DNA of 23,230 nt from JAFGMR01 sp964632755 (GTDB lineage Archaea; Halobacteriota; Methanosarcinia; Methanotrichales; Methanotrichaceae). Made by a program: the position numbers and the translations under genes. The notes beneath the pieces were generated by a model. It was not told the origin of the DNA and made no database searches. It was given only the letters and a program-made list of their open reading frames with translations. Positions 1 to 8,017 of the stretch are shown here, piece by piece. Within the stretch, counting starts at the first letter, position 1. The number at the start of each line of letters is the position of its first letter. The stretch is from the NCBI GenBank assembly GCA_964632755.1, contig CAZWDT010000047.1:1-23230 (forward strand), in the 5' to 3' direction.

Positions 1-42
1 CATAGCTCCAATGTGTCTTCCATTTTAGATCTCTGGGACTTT

Positions 43-58
43 GTAGGATAGATCCTAT
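43..58. repeat. Inverted repeat downstream of tnpA
   Basis: A perfect 6-bp inverted repeat (TAGGAT, 2-nt loop, ATCCTA, at 44-57) lies about 21 nt past the tnpA stop codon. It may be a transcription-end hairpin or a terminal hairpin of a tnpA-only element. The flanking host gene does not resume to its left, so it is probably internal to the element. Confidence 0.35.
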
Positions 59-78
59 ACCGAAGTACTTTCAGCAAA

Positions 79-489
79 TCACTTCACCTTTTGCATTTCC
101 ACATAGCGTTCAATGACATCTTTGGTTGCATCTCCACAGGTTCCAACGTAGTATGACGGATTCCAGAGATGACCATTCCAAAGTTGGTTTCTCAGTTCAG
201 GATGTTTTTCAAAGAGCTTTTTCGCTGTAATACCTTTAAAGATCTTGGCAATGTTAGCAGGAGCAAATATTGGATGAGCAGTCACAAAGAGGTGAACGTG
301 ATCAGGCATTACTTCCTGATTGATTAATGTAATATCCTTCTGCTTTGCGATCAATTCATGCAACAAGTGAAGGTCCTCCGCTATTGATCCAACAAGAACA
401 TTTCTCCGATACTTTGTGGACCATACGAAGTGATAATACACGTTATAGACACAGCCTCTTGCGCGTACCCAATGCGCTTGTTTAGTCAT
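79..489 (-). CDS. tnpA: IS200/IS605 family TnpA, Y1 HUH transposase
   Basis: This is a complete 136-residue protein, the normal length for TnpA of this family. The HUH metal-binding motif is visible as PDHVHLFV with His64 and His66. The C-terminal helix carries the likely catalytic tyrosine, Tyr129, in the sequence VIERYVEMQ. The family cuts and rejoins single-stranded DNA at subterminal hairpins without terminal inverted repeats or target duplication. The start ATG is preceded by only a short CAGG. A 9-bp hairpin (500-518) lies 11-29 nt upstream, and a TATATA stretch sits at about 520-526, so both transcription and translation may be kept low. No internal stop or frameshift is seen, so the gene looks intact. 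Base composition is lower in GC than its neighbours, consistent with arrival by transposition. Confidence 0.93.
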   Translation of the reverse strand: MTKQAHWVRARGCVYNVYYHFVWSTKYRRNVLVGSIAEDLHLLHELIAKQKDITLINQEVMPDHVHLFVTAHPIFAPANIAKIFKGITAKKLFEKHPELRNQLWNGHLWNPSYYVGTCGDATKDVIERYVEMQKVK

Positions 490-499
490 CCTGATTCAT

Positions 500-566
500 A
501 CATGTGGTCACCATGTGTATATATACTTATCAATAAGTACGGGCTGTATCCAGCCTTTAAAAAGGC
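500..566. repeat. Cluster of three palindromes at the tnpA-proximal element end
   Basis: Three hairpin-forming sequences lie in 67 nt. The first, 500-518, has a 9-bp stem with two G-T pairs. The second, 525-538, is ACTTAT-CA-ATAAGT. The third, 553-566, is GCCTTT-AA-AAAGGC. IS200/IS605 ends are recognised as imperfect subterminal hairpins, and the stem nearest the gene is known in IS200 to lower transposase translation. Which hairpin is the cleavage-site one is not decidable here. The 518-530 stretch also contains a TATATA promoter element for tnpA. Confidence 0.5.
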
Positions 567-600
567 GGGGATTAGCCCTGATTTCGTCCTAAAGTCGGGT

Positions 601-717
601 GGCATCCGATAGAAGGGCGAAGCTTCCAGTCCAGAGCCCACCTATTACCTCCATCGCAAGTATTGCCGAGGTGAGGAGAAGGGCGATCAAGAGCCGCCTT
701 GCCCAATCCCTTATTAC
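601..717 (-). pseudogene. Truncated cation diffusion facilitator (CDF) transporter, N-terminal remnant
   Basis: About 39 codons on the minus strand encode a basic stretch followed by a hydrophobic helix and the sequence GLWTGSFALLSDA. This is the first transmembrane segment and the start of the metal-site helix of CDF/CzcD-type metal-proton antiporters, where LLSDAxH is conserved. The reading frame runs into a stop three codons after SDA, exactly where the insertion element begins. The His of the motif and all later membrane segments are missing. No ATG, GTG or TTG lies in frame directly upstream of the conserved block, so the 5' end may also be damaged or use a rare start. A GGAGGG at about 718-723 could have been its ribosome binding site. 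The remainder of the gene, if it exists, lies left of the window. Confidence 0.7.
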
Positions 718-824
718 CCTCCATTGAGCAATCCCACGTTCTCTTGATCCTTCACACTTTCGGCCCGGGAAAACTTCATAACCCAGGCTAATTGTATAGC
801 GGCATCTATTCAAAGGATTGATGA

Positions 825-3800
825 ATGATGAGCGATGCAATAATGCACCCCCCTCATTCGGAGGATGGGCCAGAGAGGGATATGGCCGACACCGCCACCC
901 TTCCGAACTTCGCTGCTACCCTTGGAAGGATAGCCCTATCGGCCTTCATACTTATCTCGGCGTATGAGGTGACAAAGCAGCTCATCTTCCCACAGATCTC
1001 CATCTGGAACTCACATATTATTACAATCATCTTCGTGACCATCCTCACTCCGCTCGTAGCCTACTTTGGCCTGATGGAGTACTACCGGCTCTTTCGTTCC
1101 ACTCAGGTGGAGCTAGGAATGCGCATGAGGGTGGAGAGGAATCTCGATGACGCAAGGCAGGAGCTCTTCACTATCGTCAACAACCTGAACGAGGCGGTGA
1201 TCATCCACGATGCCTCGGGAAAGATTCTGGACGTCAACGAGAAGATGTTGGAGCTCTTCCTCCTCGACGAATCTGAGCTCTCCATGCTTACCATCACAGA
1301 GGACCTCTCCGGTCCGGACAATCCATTGGAGGACCTCGTCGTCCGCTGGCAAAAGGTCATGAGAGGCGAGCCCCAGCTATTCAACTGGCACTGCAGGAGG
1401 CCTGCAGACGATAGCCACTTCGAAGGAGAGGTATTTCTCCGCAAGGTGACGATGAGGGGCCAGGATCTGATACTTGCAACTATTAGGGACATAACGGAGA
1501 AGAAAGCCGCCCAGGAGGCCATCCGCGCTGAGTGGGCCAATCTGAAGGTCATACTCGACTCCATGAAAGACGGCGTCTACATGGTGGACAAGGACCACAG
1601 GATACAATATATCAATCCCTCCATCATGAAGGAGTTTGGACCTGTCGATGGGCGAAGATGCTATCAGTACTTCCATCATCGATCAGATCCCTGCCCATGG
1701 TGCAATAACGATGAGGTCTTCGCCGGAAAGACGGCAACCTGGGAGTGGACATCACCCATAACCGGCCGAACCTTCGACCTCTTCGACACGCCTGTGAGAA
1801 ACGCCGACGGCAGCATATCCAAGCTCGAGATATTTCACGATATCACAGAGATCGTGCAGGCGAGGGAGGCCCTCTCCAACAGGGAGTCGCAGTTTCGCGC
1901 AATCGTCGAGGATATGCCCCATCTGGTCTGCCGTTTCCTCCCCAATGGAACCCTCACGTTCGTCAACCAGAACTACTGCCGCTACTTCGATAGGACCGCA
2001 GATGAGCTCTTGGGAACGTCCTTCCTGGATCTCATCCCCGAGGAGGATAGAGAGGGGGCGATGGCCCAATACCTTTCATTGAGCTCGGATACGCCAATGA
2101 TCTCCTATGAGCATCCCGTTCTCGCACCAAACGGCATCACGCGATGGCAGCGCTGGACCGATCGCGCCCTCTTCGACAGAGAGAAAGTGATCGTCGAGTA
2201 CCAGTCGATAGGAGAGGATATCACCGAGAGGAAGCTGGCAGAGGAAAAGTTGCGCGAGGTTCAGCGAAGACAGATGGCCCTCTTGAATAACATCCCTGAC
2301 ATGGCATGGCTGAAGGACGAGCAGTGCCGATTCATCGCCGTAAACGAACCCTTCGCTCGAGCCGCCGGCCAAAGACAAGAGGAGCTCGTGGGGAAGACCG
2401 ACCTCGACATATGGCCAAGCGAGCTTGCCAAGGGATACCTCAAGGACGACTGCGAAGTGATGGCCGTTCGAGCACAGAAACGTGTGGTGGAGGCCCTCAA
2501 GGAGTCGAGCGGCAAGGAGATCTGGATGGAGACCATAAAGACGCCAGTAGTTGACGAGAACGGGAGGGTGGCAGGATCGGTCGGCATAGCAAGGGATGTC
2601 ACCGAGAGGATGCAAGCAGAGCAGGCGCTCCGCCAGGAGCTCTCTCGAAGAAGGGAGCTCGAAGCGATCATCGCAAGAAGCCCGATAGTCGTCTTCCTAT
2701 GGCGTGCGGAGGATGGCTGGCCCGTTGAGCTCGTATCGGACAATCCCTGCATCTTTGGCTACTCCCCCCAAGAGTTCACCGATGGGCAGATCATCTTCGC
2801 AGATATCATTCATCCACATGACATTCCCCGAGTATCCGAGGAGGTTGATCGACACTCCCGTGAGGGGGCGGAGGAGTTCGTCCAGGAGTACCGCGTGATC
2901 ACCAAGTCGGGAGACGTTCGCTGGGTTCACGATAGCACGACCGTCCGGCGGGATGCATACGGAAATATCACCCACTTTCAGGGCATCATACTGGACATAA
3001 CCGAGAGGAAGGAGGCCGAGGTGCTCCTTCGGAGATGGTCCTACATATTCGAGAATGCAGACTGGGGGGTTGCGGTTGTAAGCGCAGACGAAGAGAGATT
3101 CGAGATGATGAACCCGGCTTACGCCCGCATGCATGGCACCACGATTGAAGATATGATGAAGATGAGGATCTCTGAGGTCTTCGCCCCAAAGGATCGAGAG
3201 GCACACCTTTCGCAGATCGAGTTCGCTCATCAGAAGGGCCACCATATTTTCGAGGCAGATCACATTCGAATGGATGGCTCAACCTTTCCTGCCCTGAACG
3301 ACGCAAGCATCCTTAGGGATCAGTTGGGAGAGGCAATGGCCTTGGTGGTCTACGTCCAGGATATAACGGAGAGAAAGCGGGCCGAGAGGGAGCTTCGGGA
3401 GAGGGATGAGCGGTTGCGCACCATATTCAGGGCGGCGGAGAACGTCTCATTCATAATCACCGATGCCAAGGATCCGGAGCCCATGGTCATGGAGTTCAGC
3501 CCGGGAGCGGAGAAGATATTCGGCTACTCCAGGGAGGAGATATTGGGAAGGCCTGTCTCTGTCCTACACCTTCCCCAGGAAGCAAAGGCGTTCCTCGAGA
3601 CCCACCGGAGGATGCGGGAGGAGAGAAAGGGATTCTCCTGCATAACCACCCTCGTTCGAAAGGGCGGCGAGAGATTTCCTGCCCTCTTCACGACCTATCC
3701 GCTATTCGATGATGAGGGCCGAATGTATGCGGCGCTTGGCGTAAGCATCGATATCACCGATCGAATTAAGATCGAGGAAGAGCTCCTGGTGGCGAAGGAG

Positions 3801-5348
3801 GCGGCAGAGGATGCGAGCAGGACGAAGTCCGACTTCCTTGCCAACATGAGCCATGAGCTGCGCACCCCCCTTAATGCGGTAATCGGCATGGCAGGCCTCC
3901 TCATGGAAACCCCACTCTCCACGGAGCAGATGGAATATGTGGAGACCATATCGACGAGCGGCGATGCCCTCCTATCGGTCATCAGCGATATCCTTGACTT
4001 CTCCAAGATCGAGGAGGGGAAGCTCGAACTCGAGAGGCGGCCAGTATCGCTGCGGGAGACTATCGAGGAGTCCCTCGATCAGGTGGCGATCAGGGCTGCG
4101 GAGAAAGGGCTGGAGCTTGCCTACGACATGAGGAATGCTCCCCAGACAATCCTAGGAGACCGAGTTCGTCTGCGCCAGATCCTCGTCAACCTCCTCGCAA
4201 ACGCCGTCAAGTTCACGGAGTCGGGGGAGGTCGTGGTGATGGCCGGGCGAGAGAAGGGCGACCTCATCCACATCTCGGTCCGGGATACGGGAATAGGGAT
4301 TCCAAAGGAGCGAATGGACAGGCTGTTTCTGTCCTTCAGCCAGGTGGATGCATCTACGACTCGCAGGTATGGGGGAACGGGCCTTGGCCTTGCCATAAGC
4401 AAGAGGCTCGTAGAGATGATGGGGGGCAGCATCTGGGCGGAGAGCTCCCCAGGGAAGGGAAGCGTCTTTCACTTCACCGTAGCGGCGCAGGAGGTGGAGG
4501 AGGAAAAAGCCCAAATCCAGCCGACCTATCTACGGGGAAGAAGCGCTCTTGTCGTTGACGATAACCGAACCAATCGGCTGATACTTTCAAAACAGCTCCA
4601 GTCATGGGGCATGGTCCCCGTCCTTGCCTCTTCCGGAAAGGAGGCCCTCGGTCTCATCATGCGGGGGGAGGAGTTCGACCTCGTTATCCTCGACCAGATG
4701 ATGCCTGAGATGGACGGAACCCAACTCGCCGAGGAGATCGCACGCCTGAGGGGCAGGACTGGCCCCATCATCATGCTAACCTCCCTTGGACACAAAGAGG
4801 AGTGCCCGGCAGTCTCAGCGCACCTTACAAAGCCTGTCAAGCCAGTCCAGCTCCAGGAGGCGCTCGCAGGCCTTCTTGGCGAGGAGATGACGGTGATTGC
4901 GCCTGCAAAGCCCAAGATCGATCCCCATTTAGCAGAGCACTTTCCGCTACAGATACTGCTTGCGGAGGACAATCCAGTCAACCAGAAGGTCATAATCCGC
5001 ATGCTAAAGCGGATGGGCTACAAGCCGGATGCCGTTTCAAACGGCCTTAGGGCGATCCAGGCTCTCAAAGAGAGGAGCTACGATCTGATCCTCATGGACA
5101 TACAGATGCCGGAGATGGATGGGATGGAGGCGACGCGATTGATCAGGGGGCGCCATCCCGGAGGCCAGAACCCCCAGATCATCGCAATGACCGCTCACGC
5201 CCTTGAGGGCGACAAGGAGAGATGCTTGGAGGGCGGGATGGATGACTATGTAAGCAAGCCAGTGCGAATAGAGGAGCTCGTCTCCGCACTTGTGCGAGCT
5301 TTTCACGCTAGGGGCAAAAAGCCTGCCGGCCTCAAGCCCTCCTCCTGA
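825..5348 (+). CDS. Membrane-anchored multi-PAS hybrid sensor histidine kinase with two receiver domains
   Basis: This 1507-residue protein senses signals and relays phosphate. Two hydrophobic segments (about 30-54 and 63-90) anchor it. Seven PAS domains follow, each ending in a DITE/DVTE-like motif: roughly 110-226, 238-340, 355-466, 482-593, 610-726, 735-848 and 862-979. The HisKA domain carries phospho-acceptor His1010 in SHELRTP. The HATPase has an N box near 1123, DTGIGIP near 1154 and GGTGLGLAIS near 1183. Two receivers follow with phospho-acceptor Asp1290 (ILDQMMPEMDG) and Asp1425 (LMDIQMPEMDG). There is no Hpt domain or DNA-binding output, so a separate partner is expected. PAS2 is unusual in holding Cys279, Cys290 and Cys293. 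The start is one of two adjacent ATGs (825 or 828) with only a weak AAAGGA upstream. The 3' end overlaps the convergent mtxX by 17 nt. The ligand is unknown. Confidence 0.95.
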   Translation: MMSDAIMHPPHSEDGPERDMADTATLPNFAATLGRIALSAFILISAYEVTKQLIFPQISIWNSHIITIIFVTILTPLVAYFGLMEYYRLFRSTQVELGMRMRVERNLDDARQELFTIVNNLNEAVIIHDASGKILDVNEKMLELFLLDESELSMLTITEDLSGPDNPLEDLVVRWQKVMRGEPQLFNWHCRRPADDSHFEGEVFLRKVTMRGQDLILATIRDITEKKAAQEAIRAEWANLKVILDSMKDGVYMVDKDHRIQYINPSIMKEFGPVDGRRCYQYFHHRSDPCPWCNNDEVFAGKTATWEWTSPITGRTFDLFDTPVRNADGSISKLEIFHDITEIVQAREALSNRESQFRAIVEDMPHLVCRFLPNGTLTFVNQNYCRYFDRTADELLGTSFLDLIPEEDREGAMAQYLSLSSDTPMISYEHPVLAPNGITRWQRWTDRALFDREKVIVEYQSIGEDITERKLAEEKLREVQRRQMALLNNIPDMAWLKDEQCRFIAVNEPFARAAGQRQEELVGKTDLDIWPSELAKGYLKDDCEVMAVRAQKRVVEALKESSGKEIWMETIKTPVVDENGRVAGSVGIARDVTERMQAEQALRQELSRRRELEAIIARSPIVVFLWRAEDGWPVELVSDNPCIFGYSPQEFTDGQIIFADIIHPHDIPRVSEEVDRHSREGAEEFVQEYRVITKSGDVRWVHDSTTVRRDAYGNITHFQGIILDITERKEAEVLLRRWSYIFENADWGVAVVSADEERFEMMNPAYARMHGTTIEDMMKMRISEVFAPKDREAHLSQIEFAHQKGHHIFEADHIRMDGSTFPALNDASILRDQLGEAMALVVYVQDITERKRAERELRERDERLRTIFRAAENVSFIITDAKDPEPMVMEFSPGAEKIFGYSREEILGRPVSVLHLPQEAKAFLETHRRMREERKGFSCITTLVRKGGERFPALFTTYPLFDDEGRMYAALGVSIDITDRIKIEEELLVAKEAAEDASRTKSDFLANMSHELRTPLNAVIGMAGLLMETPLSTEQMEYVETISTSGDALLSVISDILDFSKIEEGKLELERRPVSLRETIEESLDQVAIRAAEKGLELAYDMRNAPQTILGDRVRLRQILVNLLANAVKFTESGEVVVMAGREKGDLIHISVRDTGIGIPKERMDRLFLSFSQVDASTTRRYGGTGLGLAISKRLVEMMGGSIWAESSPGKGSVFHFTVAAQEVEEEKAQIQPTYLRGRSALVVDDNRTNRLILSKQLQSWGMVPVLASSGKEALGLIMRGEEFDLVILDQMMPEMDGTQLAEEIARLRGRTGPIIMLTSLGHKEECPAVSAHLTKPVKPVQLQEALAGLLGEEMTVIAPAKPKIDPHLAEHFPLQILLAEDNPVNQKVIIRMLKRMGYKPDAVSNGLRAIQALKERSYDLILMDIQMPEMDGMEATRLIRGRHPGGQNPQIIAMTAHALEGDKERCLEGGMDDYVSKPVRIEELVSALVRAFHARGKKPAGLKPSS

Positions 5349-6138
5349 TCCCCGCAAGGGCTGCCGCGAGCATTATCGGTCCTGTGAACTCGCTTCGGGA
5401 CCGGCTGGAGTCGACGAAGATCTCATCGATCAATGCAGGCGCCCCAAACGACTGCCCCTCCCCCAGGAAGAGAAGCGTTCTAAATATCAGGTTGCCCGAG
5501 ATCCCGTCCGGAGCTAGGATCAGGTCGTCTCCCCAGCACTCCTCGATGAGGATCCCCTTGTGGACGGCATTCATCCCTTTCTCCCTTGCAAGGGCTGCGA
5601 TCAGCTCTCCCTGTTCGAGGCTCTTGTCCACGCGGGGGCTCCGTCCCATGTCCTCCAGGCGGCCACCCGATAGGATGGAGATCGCAGGCTCCACGCCGAG
5701 CCTGCGGAGCAGCTCCGAGCCGCCAGAGGCTATATCCAAGAAGTCGGCAACAGAGTCACCCTCGGCGATCCCAACCGGCCCGAGTAGGAAGTGCCAGCCA
5801 GAAGCGGCCATGAAGGCCATCCGTTTGACTTTCCTCCCCATCCATCGTTCGAGGGCGTTCATTGCCCGCGCGGCCGAGACGTTTCCCCTCACAGCTCCGT
5901 CGATCTCGCCTCTGGCGAGCAGGTCCACGAGATCCTCAGCAGGCTCCTCGCTCTCGATGAATTCCAGGCCGTGCGACGAATCGACCTCAAAAGGGCCTAC
6001 GAGGACGAGGCGAGCATACTCCTGCGATCTCCTCAACCCGTCCAATGTGGATCTATCCAGCTCGCGAATGCCTATTCCGATCCTCGGCCGCTCCCTTCGA
6101 GCGATCTCCCTGAGGATCTCTGCAAACTCCCCTCTCAT
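5332..6138 (-). CDS. mtxX: Methanogenesis marker protein 4, MtxX-type, phosphotransacetylase-like fold
   Basis: The 268-residue protein resembles the methanogen-restricted family known as methanogenesis marker 4 or MtxX. That family is distantly related to phosphate acetyl/butyryltransferases and was first noted as a methyltransferase-associated protein. Its exact reaction is not established. Visible family-like features are GIGIRELDRSTLDGLR near the N terminus, the ARGEIDGAVRGNVSAA segment near 75-90, and the C-terminal FGAPAL and FTGPIMLAAALAGI. The latter resembles the end of Pta-like proteins. No membrane segment or signal peptide is seen, so it should be cytoplasmic. The start ATG overlaps the mmp2 stop codon (ATGA), indicating translational coupling. 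The 3' end overlaps the convergent kinase gene by 17 nt. Identification rests on remembered family features, not on a search. Confidence 0.85.
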   Translation of the reverse strand: MRGEFAEILREIARRERPRIGIGIRELDRSTLDGLRRSQEYARLVLVGPFEVDSSHGLEFIESEEPAEDLVDLLARGEIDGAVRGNVSAARAMNALERWMGRKVKRMAFMAASGWHFLLGPVGIAEGDSVADFLDIASGGSELLRRLGVEPAISILSGGRLEDMGRSPRVDKSLEQGELIAALAREKGMNAVHKGILIEECWGDDLILAPDGISGNLIFRTLLFLGEGQSFGAPALIDEIFVDSSRSRSEFTGPIMLAAALAGIRRRA

Positions 6139-7103
6139 GATCCGGCGATCCCCGTGATGGAGTCCCTGGAGAAGTCGAAGAGCACTGCCTCATCCTCTCC
6201 GGATCTGAGGGTCAGTCGCCTCATCTCCACAACGACGCCAATGCGGGAGGCAGAAAGGCCGCGTCCCTTGAAGATCTCGATCACACGATGCACCGACTCC
6301 TCAGGCGTCGTCACGACGAATCCCATGCCGGGGTACATCTTCATCCAGGATGCCATATCCATGCCGTCCGGCTTTGGAATGGCATCCATATCGACAACTG
6401 CTCCAACGCCGCTCGTCTCGAGGAGCATCGCGAGCGTGCCGAGCATGCCCGGATTGCTGATATCCTTTCCCGCCCGGACAAGGCCCGCCTCTGCAAGCTC
6501 CTGCATCGATCCTAGCTGGCGCAAAAGGGATCTGCCATCCTTTTGGCTCGTTGAGTCGAAGTTTATCTCGAACTTGCTATGGGCGTCTCCATCGAGGTCG
6601 ACTGCTACAACCACGGCCTCTCCCGGTCGAGCGGTGCTGCTTAGGATCAAGGCGTCCTTCCTCGCCTTTCCGAGGATAGCAACATCGAGAGAGCTATAAG
6701 GGGTATCCGGATGGAGATGGCCCCCGATTATGGGGACGTTGAACTTCTCAATGCCCTTATTGAGGCCTCGAAGCACCGCCTCACCGATCTCCGAGGAGCC
6801 AAGAGAGAGGACGTCGACCATTGCAAGGGGCATGCCGCCCATGGCAGCGATATCGTGCACATTCACGAGCACAGCGCAGTACCCTGCCCACTCGGGATCG
6901 GCCTCCATTAGCTTCGACCATATGCCGTCGGCTGCAAGGAGCAACACCTCATCGCCGTTATCGATCGCAGCTGCATCCTCACCAAAGGAGGCAATTACCT
7001 TATCTGAGGTGATGGGGAAGTGATGGATCAATTCGCCGATGCTCTTCTTTCGGGTTATCCCCACAAACCCACGAAGCTCAGCAGCCAGAGAGTCAAGGTT
7101 CAT
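6135..7103 (-). CDS. mmp2: Methanogenesis marker protein 2, AIR synthase (PurM)-related
   Basis: The 322-residue protein has the PurM/ThiL/SelD/HypE fold signature. There is an N-terminal ATP-site segment SFGEDAAAID (residues 39-48), then LLLAADG with Asp59. NVHDIAAMGGMPLAMV (81-96) is the typical PurM-like dimer-core motif, and IIGGHLHPDTPY (126-136) follows. PurM-type enzymes activate a substrate oxygen or amide with ATP. Marker 2 is found in methanogens, but its substrate is unknown. The ATG at 7103 is preferred over an upstream in-frame TTG at 7112, because MNLDSLAAELRGF matches the usual family start. No good Shine-Dalgarno is seen, so the message may be leaderless. It forms a two-gene operon with mtxX through a 4-nt overlap. 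Confidence 0.88.
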   Translation of the reverse strand: MNLDSLAAELRGFVGITRKKSIGELIHHFPITSDKVIASFGEDAAAIDNGDEVLLLAADGIWSKLMEADPEWAGYCAVLVNVHDIAAMGGMPLAMVDVLSLGSSEIGEAVLRGLNKGIEKFNVPIIGGHLHPDTPYSSLDVAILGKARKDALILSSTARPGEAVVVAVDLDGDAHSKFEINFDSTSQKDGRSLLRQLGSMQELAEAGLVRAGKDISNPGMLGTLAMLLETSGVGAVVDMDAIPKPDGMDMASWMKMYPGMGFVVTTPEESVHRVIEIFKGRGLSASRIGVVVEMRRLTLRSGEDEAVLFDFSRDSITGIAGS

Positions 7104-7363
7104 CCATCGCAATGAGGGGATATGGTCAAAAAAAGATGACGGTGAACCTTCAAATATCCGGGCGTTCCAATGGAAGCATTGCTTTAGACTGTTATGACGG
7201 ACTTTGCCGATATCGATGTGTTCATACTGTATAAATTATATATTTAAACTTGATAAAGTTTTGAATGCCAAACCAGATGCTATAACCATGTTAGTTCATG
7301 GGAAGCAAGGGGGTCGATTGGTAAATAATTTTAGGATGATCTCTATACCCGACTGCACCCGAC
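7104..7363. promoter_or_regulatory. Divergent intergenic region with strong TATA box at 7229-7248
   Basis: Between mmp2 (minus) and the DUF296 gene (plus) lie 490 nt with no gene I can support. The sequence at 7229-7248 is an unbroken AT-rich run containing TATAAAT and TATATTTAAA, a very strong archaeal TATA candidate for rightward transcription starting near 7265-7275. That would leave a leader of about 320 nt before the DUF296 start codon. An open frame continues upstream of the DUF296 start back to 7204, but its codons are unlike the neighbouring genes and it has no family resemblance. I treat it as noncoding. Confidence 0.5.
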
Positions 7364-7521
7364 CTTCTTACCTCGGTAGAAGGGGCATATTAACCCTTGC
7401 GCTCCGATCGAGAGGGCCTGCAATGATGGGCCGGGCCAAGGCTTTGAACCTGAATCCCATTCAGCACCTAACGTCAGAGACTTGCACCCAAAGTAGGGCC
7501 GAAGAAGCCCATTGGGTGCAA
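7363..7521 (+). ncRNA. Candidate structured leader RNA or small RNA upstream of the DUF296-polC pair
   Basis: Three hairpins follow one another. The first, 7363-7383, is CCTTC/GAAGG plus TACC/GGTA with one bulged T. The second, 7450-7464, is CTGAA-TCCCA-TTCAG. The third, 7482-7521, has a perfect 10-bp outer stem TTGCACCCAA/TTGGGTGCAA and an inner GGGC/GCCC stem, separated by a 4-versus-1 internal loop. A strong TATA box at 7229-7248 would place all three in one transcript. It matches no RNA family I can recall (not SRP RNA, RNase P RNA or tRNA). It could be a regulatory leader or an independent RNA. No T-rich tract follows the third hairpin, so simple termination is unlikely. Confidence 0.35.
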
Positions 7522-7593
7522 AGCCCCCTGAACCGAGAAGGTTTTATCCAGGACCGATCACCGCTATCCATTGGAATGGTGGGGGTTGCTATT

Positions 7594-8013
7594 ATGTTAG
7601 TGGGTGAACTTCGAGCAGGCAGGCATTTCATGGCCCGGCTTGAGCATGGTCGAGATCTTCTGGAGCAGATGAGAGAGGTTGCAGAGGGGGCCGGGGTGCA
7701 GATGGCATATCTAGGCGCCATAGGAGCTCTACAGGATGCAAGGCTCGCCTTCTACGACCAGTCGACCCATCGATACGAGGCCATCTCCATCGACCAGCCG
7801 GCGGAGATCGCCTCATGCATCGGCAACCTGACGAAGAAGGACGGGCAGCCATTTATCCACGCACACGCAGTACTCGCCCTCTCGGACGGACGGGTGATGG
7901 GAGGCCACCTCGTAGGTGGATCCGTCTTTGCAGCCGAGCTCTACATCCAGGAGCTGATGGGCACTCAATTGGAGCGTCGTCTCGATAGTACGACCGGCCT
8001 TTACTTGTGGTGA
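7594..8013 (+). CDS. PPC/DUF296 domain protein
   Basis: The 139-residue protein is essentially one PPC (DUF296) domain, about the normal size for free-standing prokaryotic members. Typical features are GELRAGRHFMARLEHGRDL at the N terminus and the LGAIGALQDARLAFYD strand pair. The conserved HAHAVLALSDGRVMGGHL segment (about 93-110) contains the His residues expected to bind a metal, and the Glu-rich AELYIQEL follows. In plants this fold is attached to AT-hooks and forms trimers; the stand-alone microbial proteins have no settled function. The start at 7594 is chosen because GGTGGGGG lies 8 nt upstream and the family begins there. An in-frame ATG at 7576 is the alternative. polC starts 4 nt after its stop, so the two are very likely cotranscribed. 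Confidence 0.85.
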   Translation: MLVGELRAGRHFMARLEHGRDLLEQMREVAEGAGVQMAYLGAIGALQDARLAFYDQSTHRYEAISIDQPAEIASCIGNLTKKDGQPFIHAHAVLALSDGRVMGGHLVGGSVFAAELYIQELMGTQLERRLDSTTGLYLW

Positions 8014-8017
8014 GGTT

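Larger units (their letters stand above)
1..600 (-). mobile_element. IS200/IS605-type insertion, left end extends outside the window
   Basis: The element is defined by a Y1-type tnpA on the minus strand and by a sharp boundary near 600. Beyond that point the flanking DNA reads as a cation-efflux gene, which stops making sense as soon as the boundary is crossed. Three palindromes between tnpA and the boundary (500-518, 525-538, 553-566) fit the single-strand hairpins that HUH transposases use at the ends of these elements. The other end is not visible. A minus-strand ATG at 23-21 could open a co-directional tnpB, but only seven codons remain in the window. The exact junction is inferred and could lie anywhere from about 597 to 603. 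Confidence 0.6.

Noticed and set aside
1..23. Possible start of a tnpB gene on the minus strand
   Set aside because: Only seven codons (MEDTLEL) are in the window and no ribosome binding site is visible; noted within the element entry only.
430..612. Plus-strand 60-codon frame opposite tnpA
   Set aside because: It overlaps the tnpA 5' end and the palindromes of the element, has no ribosome binding site and no family resemblance.
5384..6699. Long plus-strand frames opposite mtxX and mmp2
   Set aside because: Ser/Arg/Pro-rich translations typical of antisense shadows in GC-rich DNA; the minus-strand proteins match known families.
7482..7521. Intrinsic terminator at the large hairpin
   Set aside because: No T-rich tract follows and the next gene starts only 72 nt downstream in the same direction.
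7204..7593. N-terminal extension of the DUF296 protein back to 7204
   Set aside because: It would start inside the TATA-rich promoter and hairpin region, its composition is unlike the neighbours, and family length and a GGTGGGGG site support the start at 7594.
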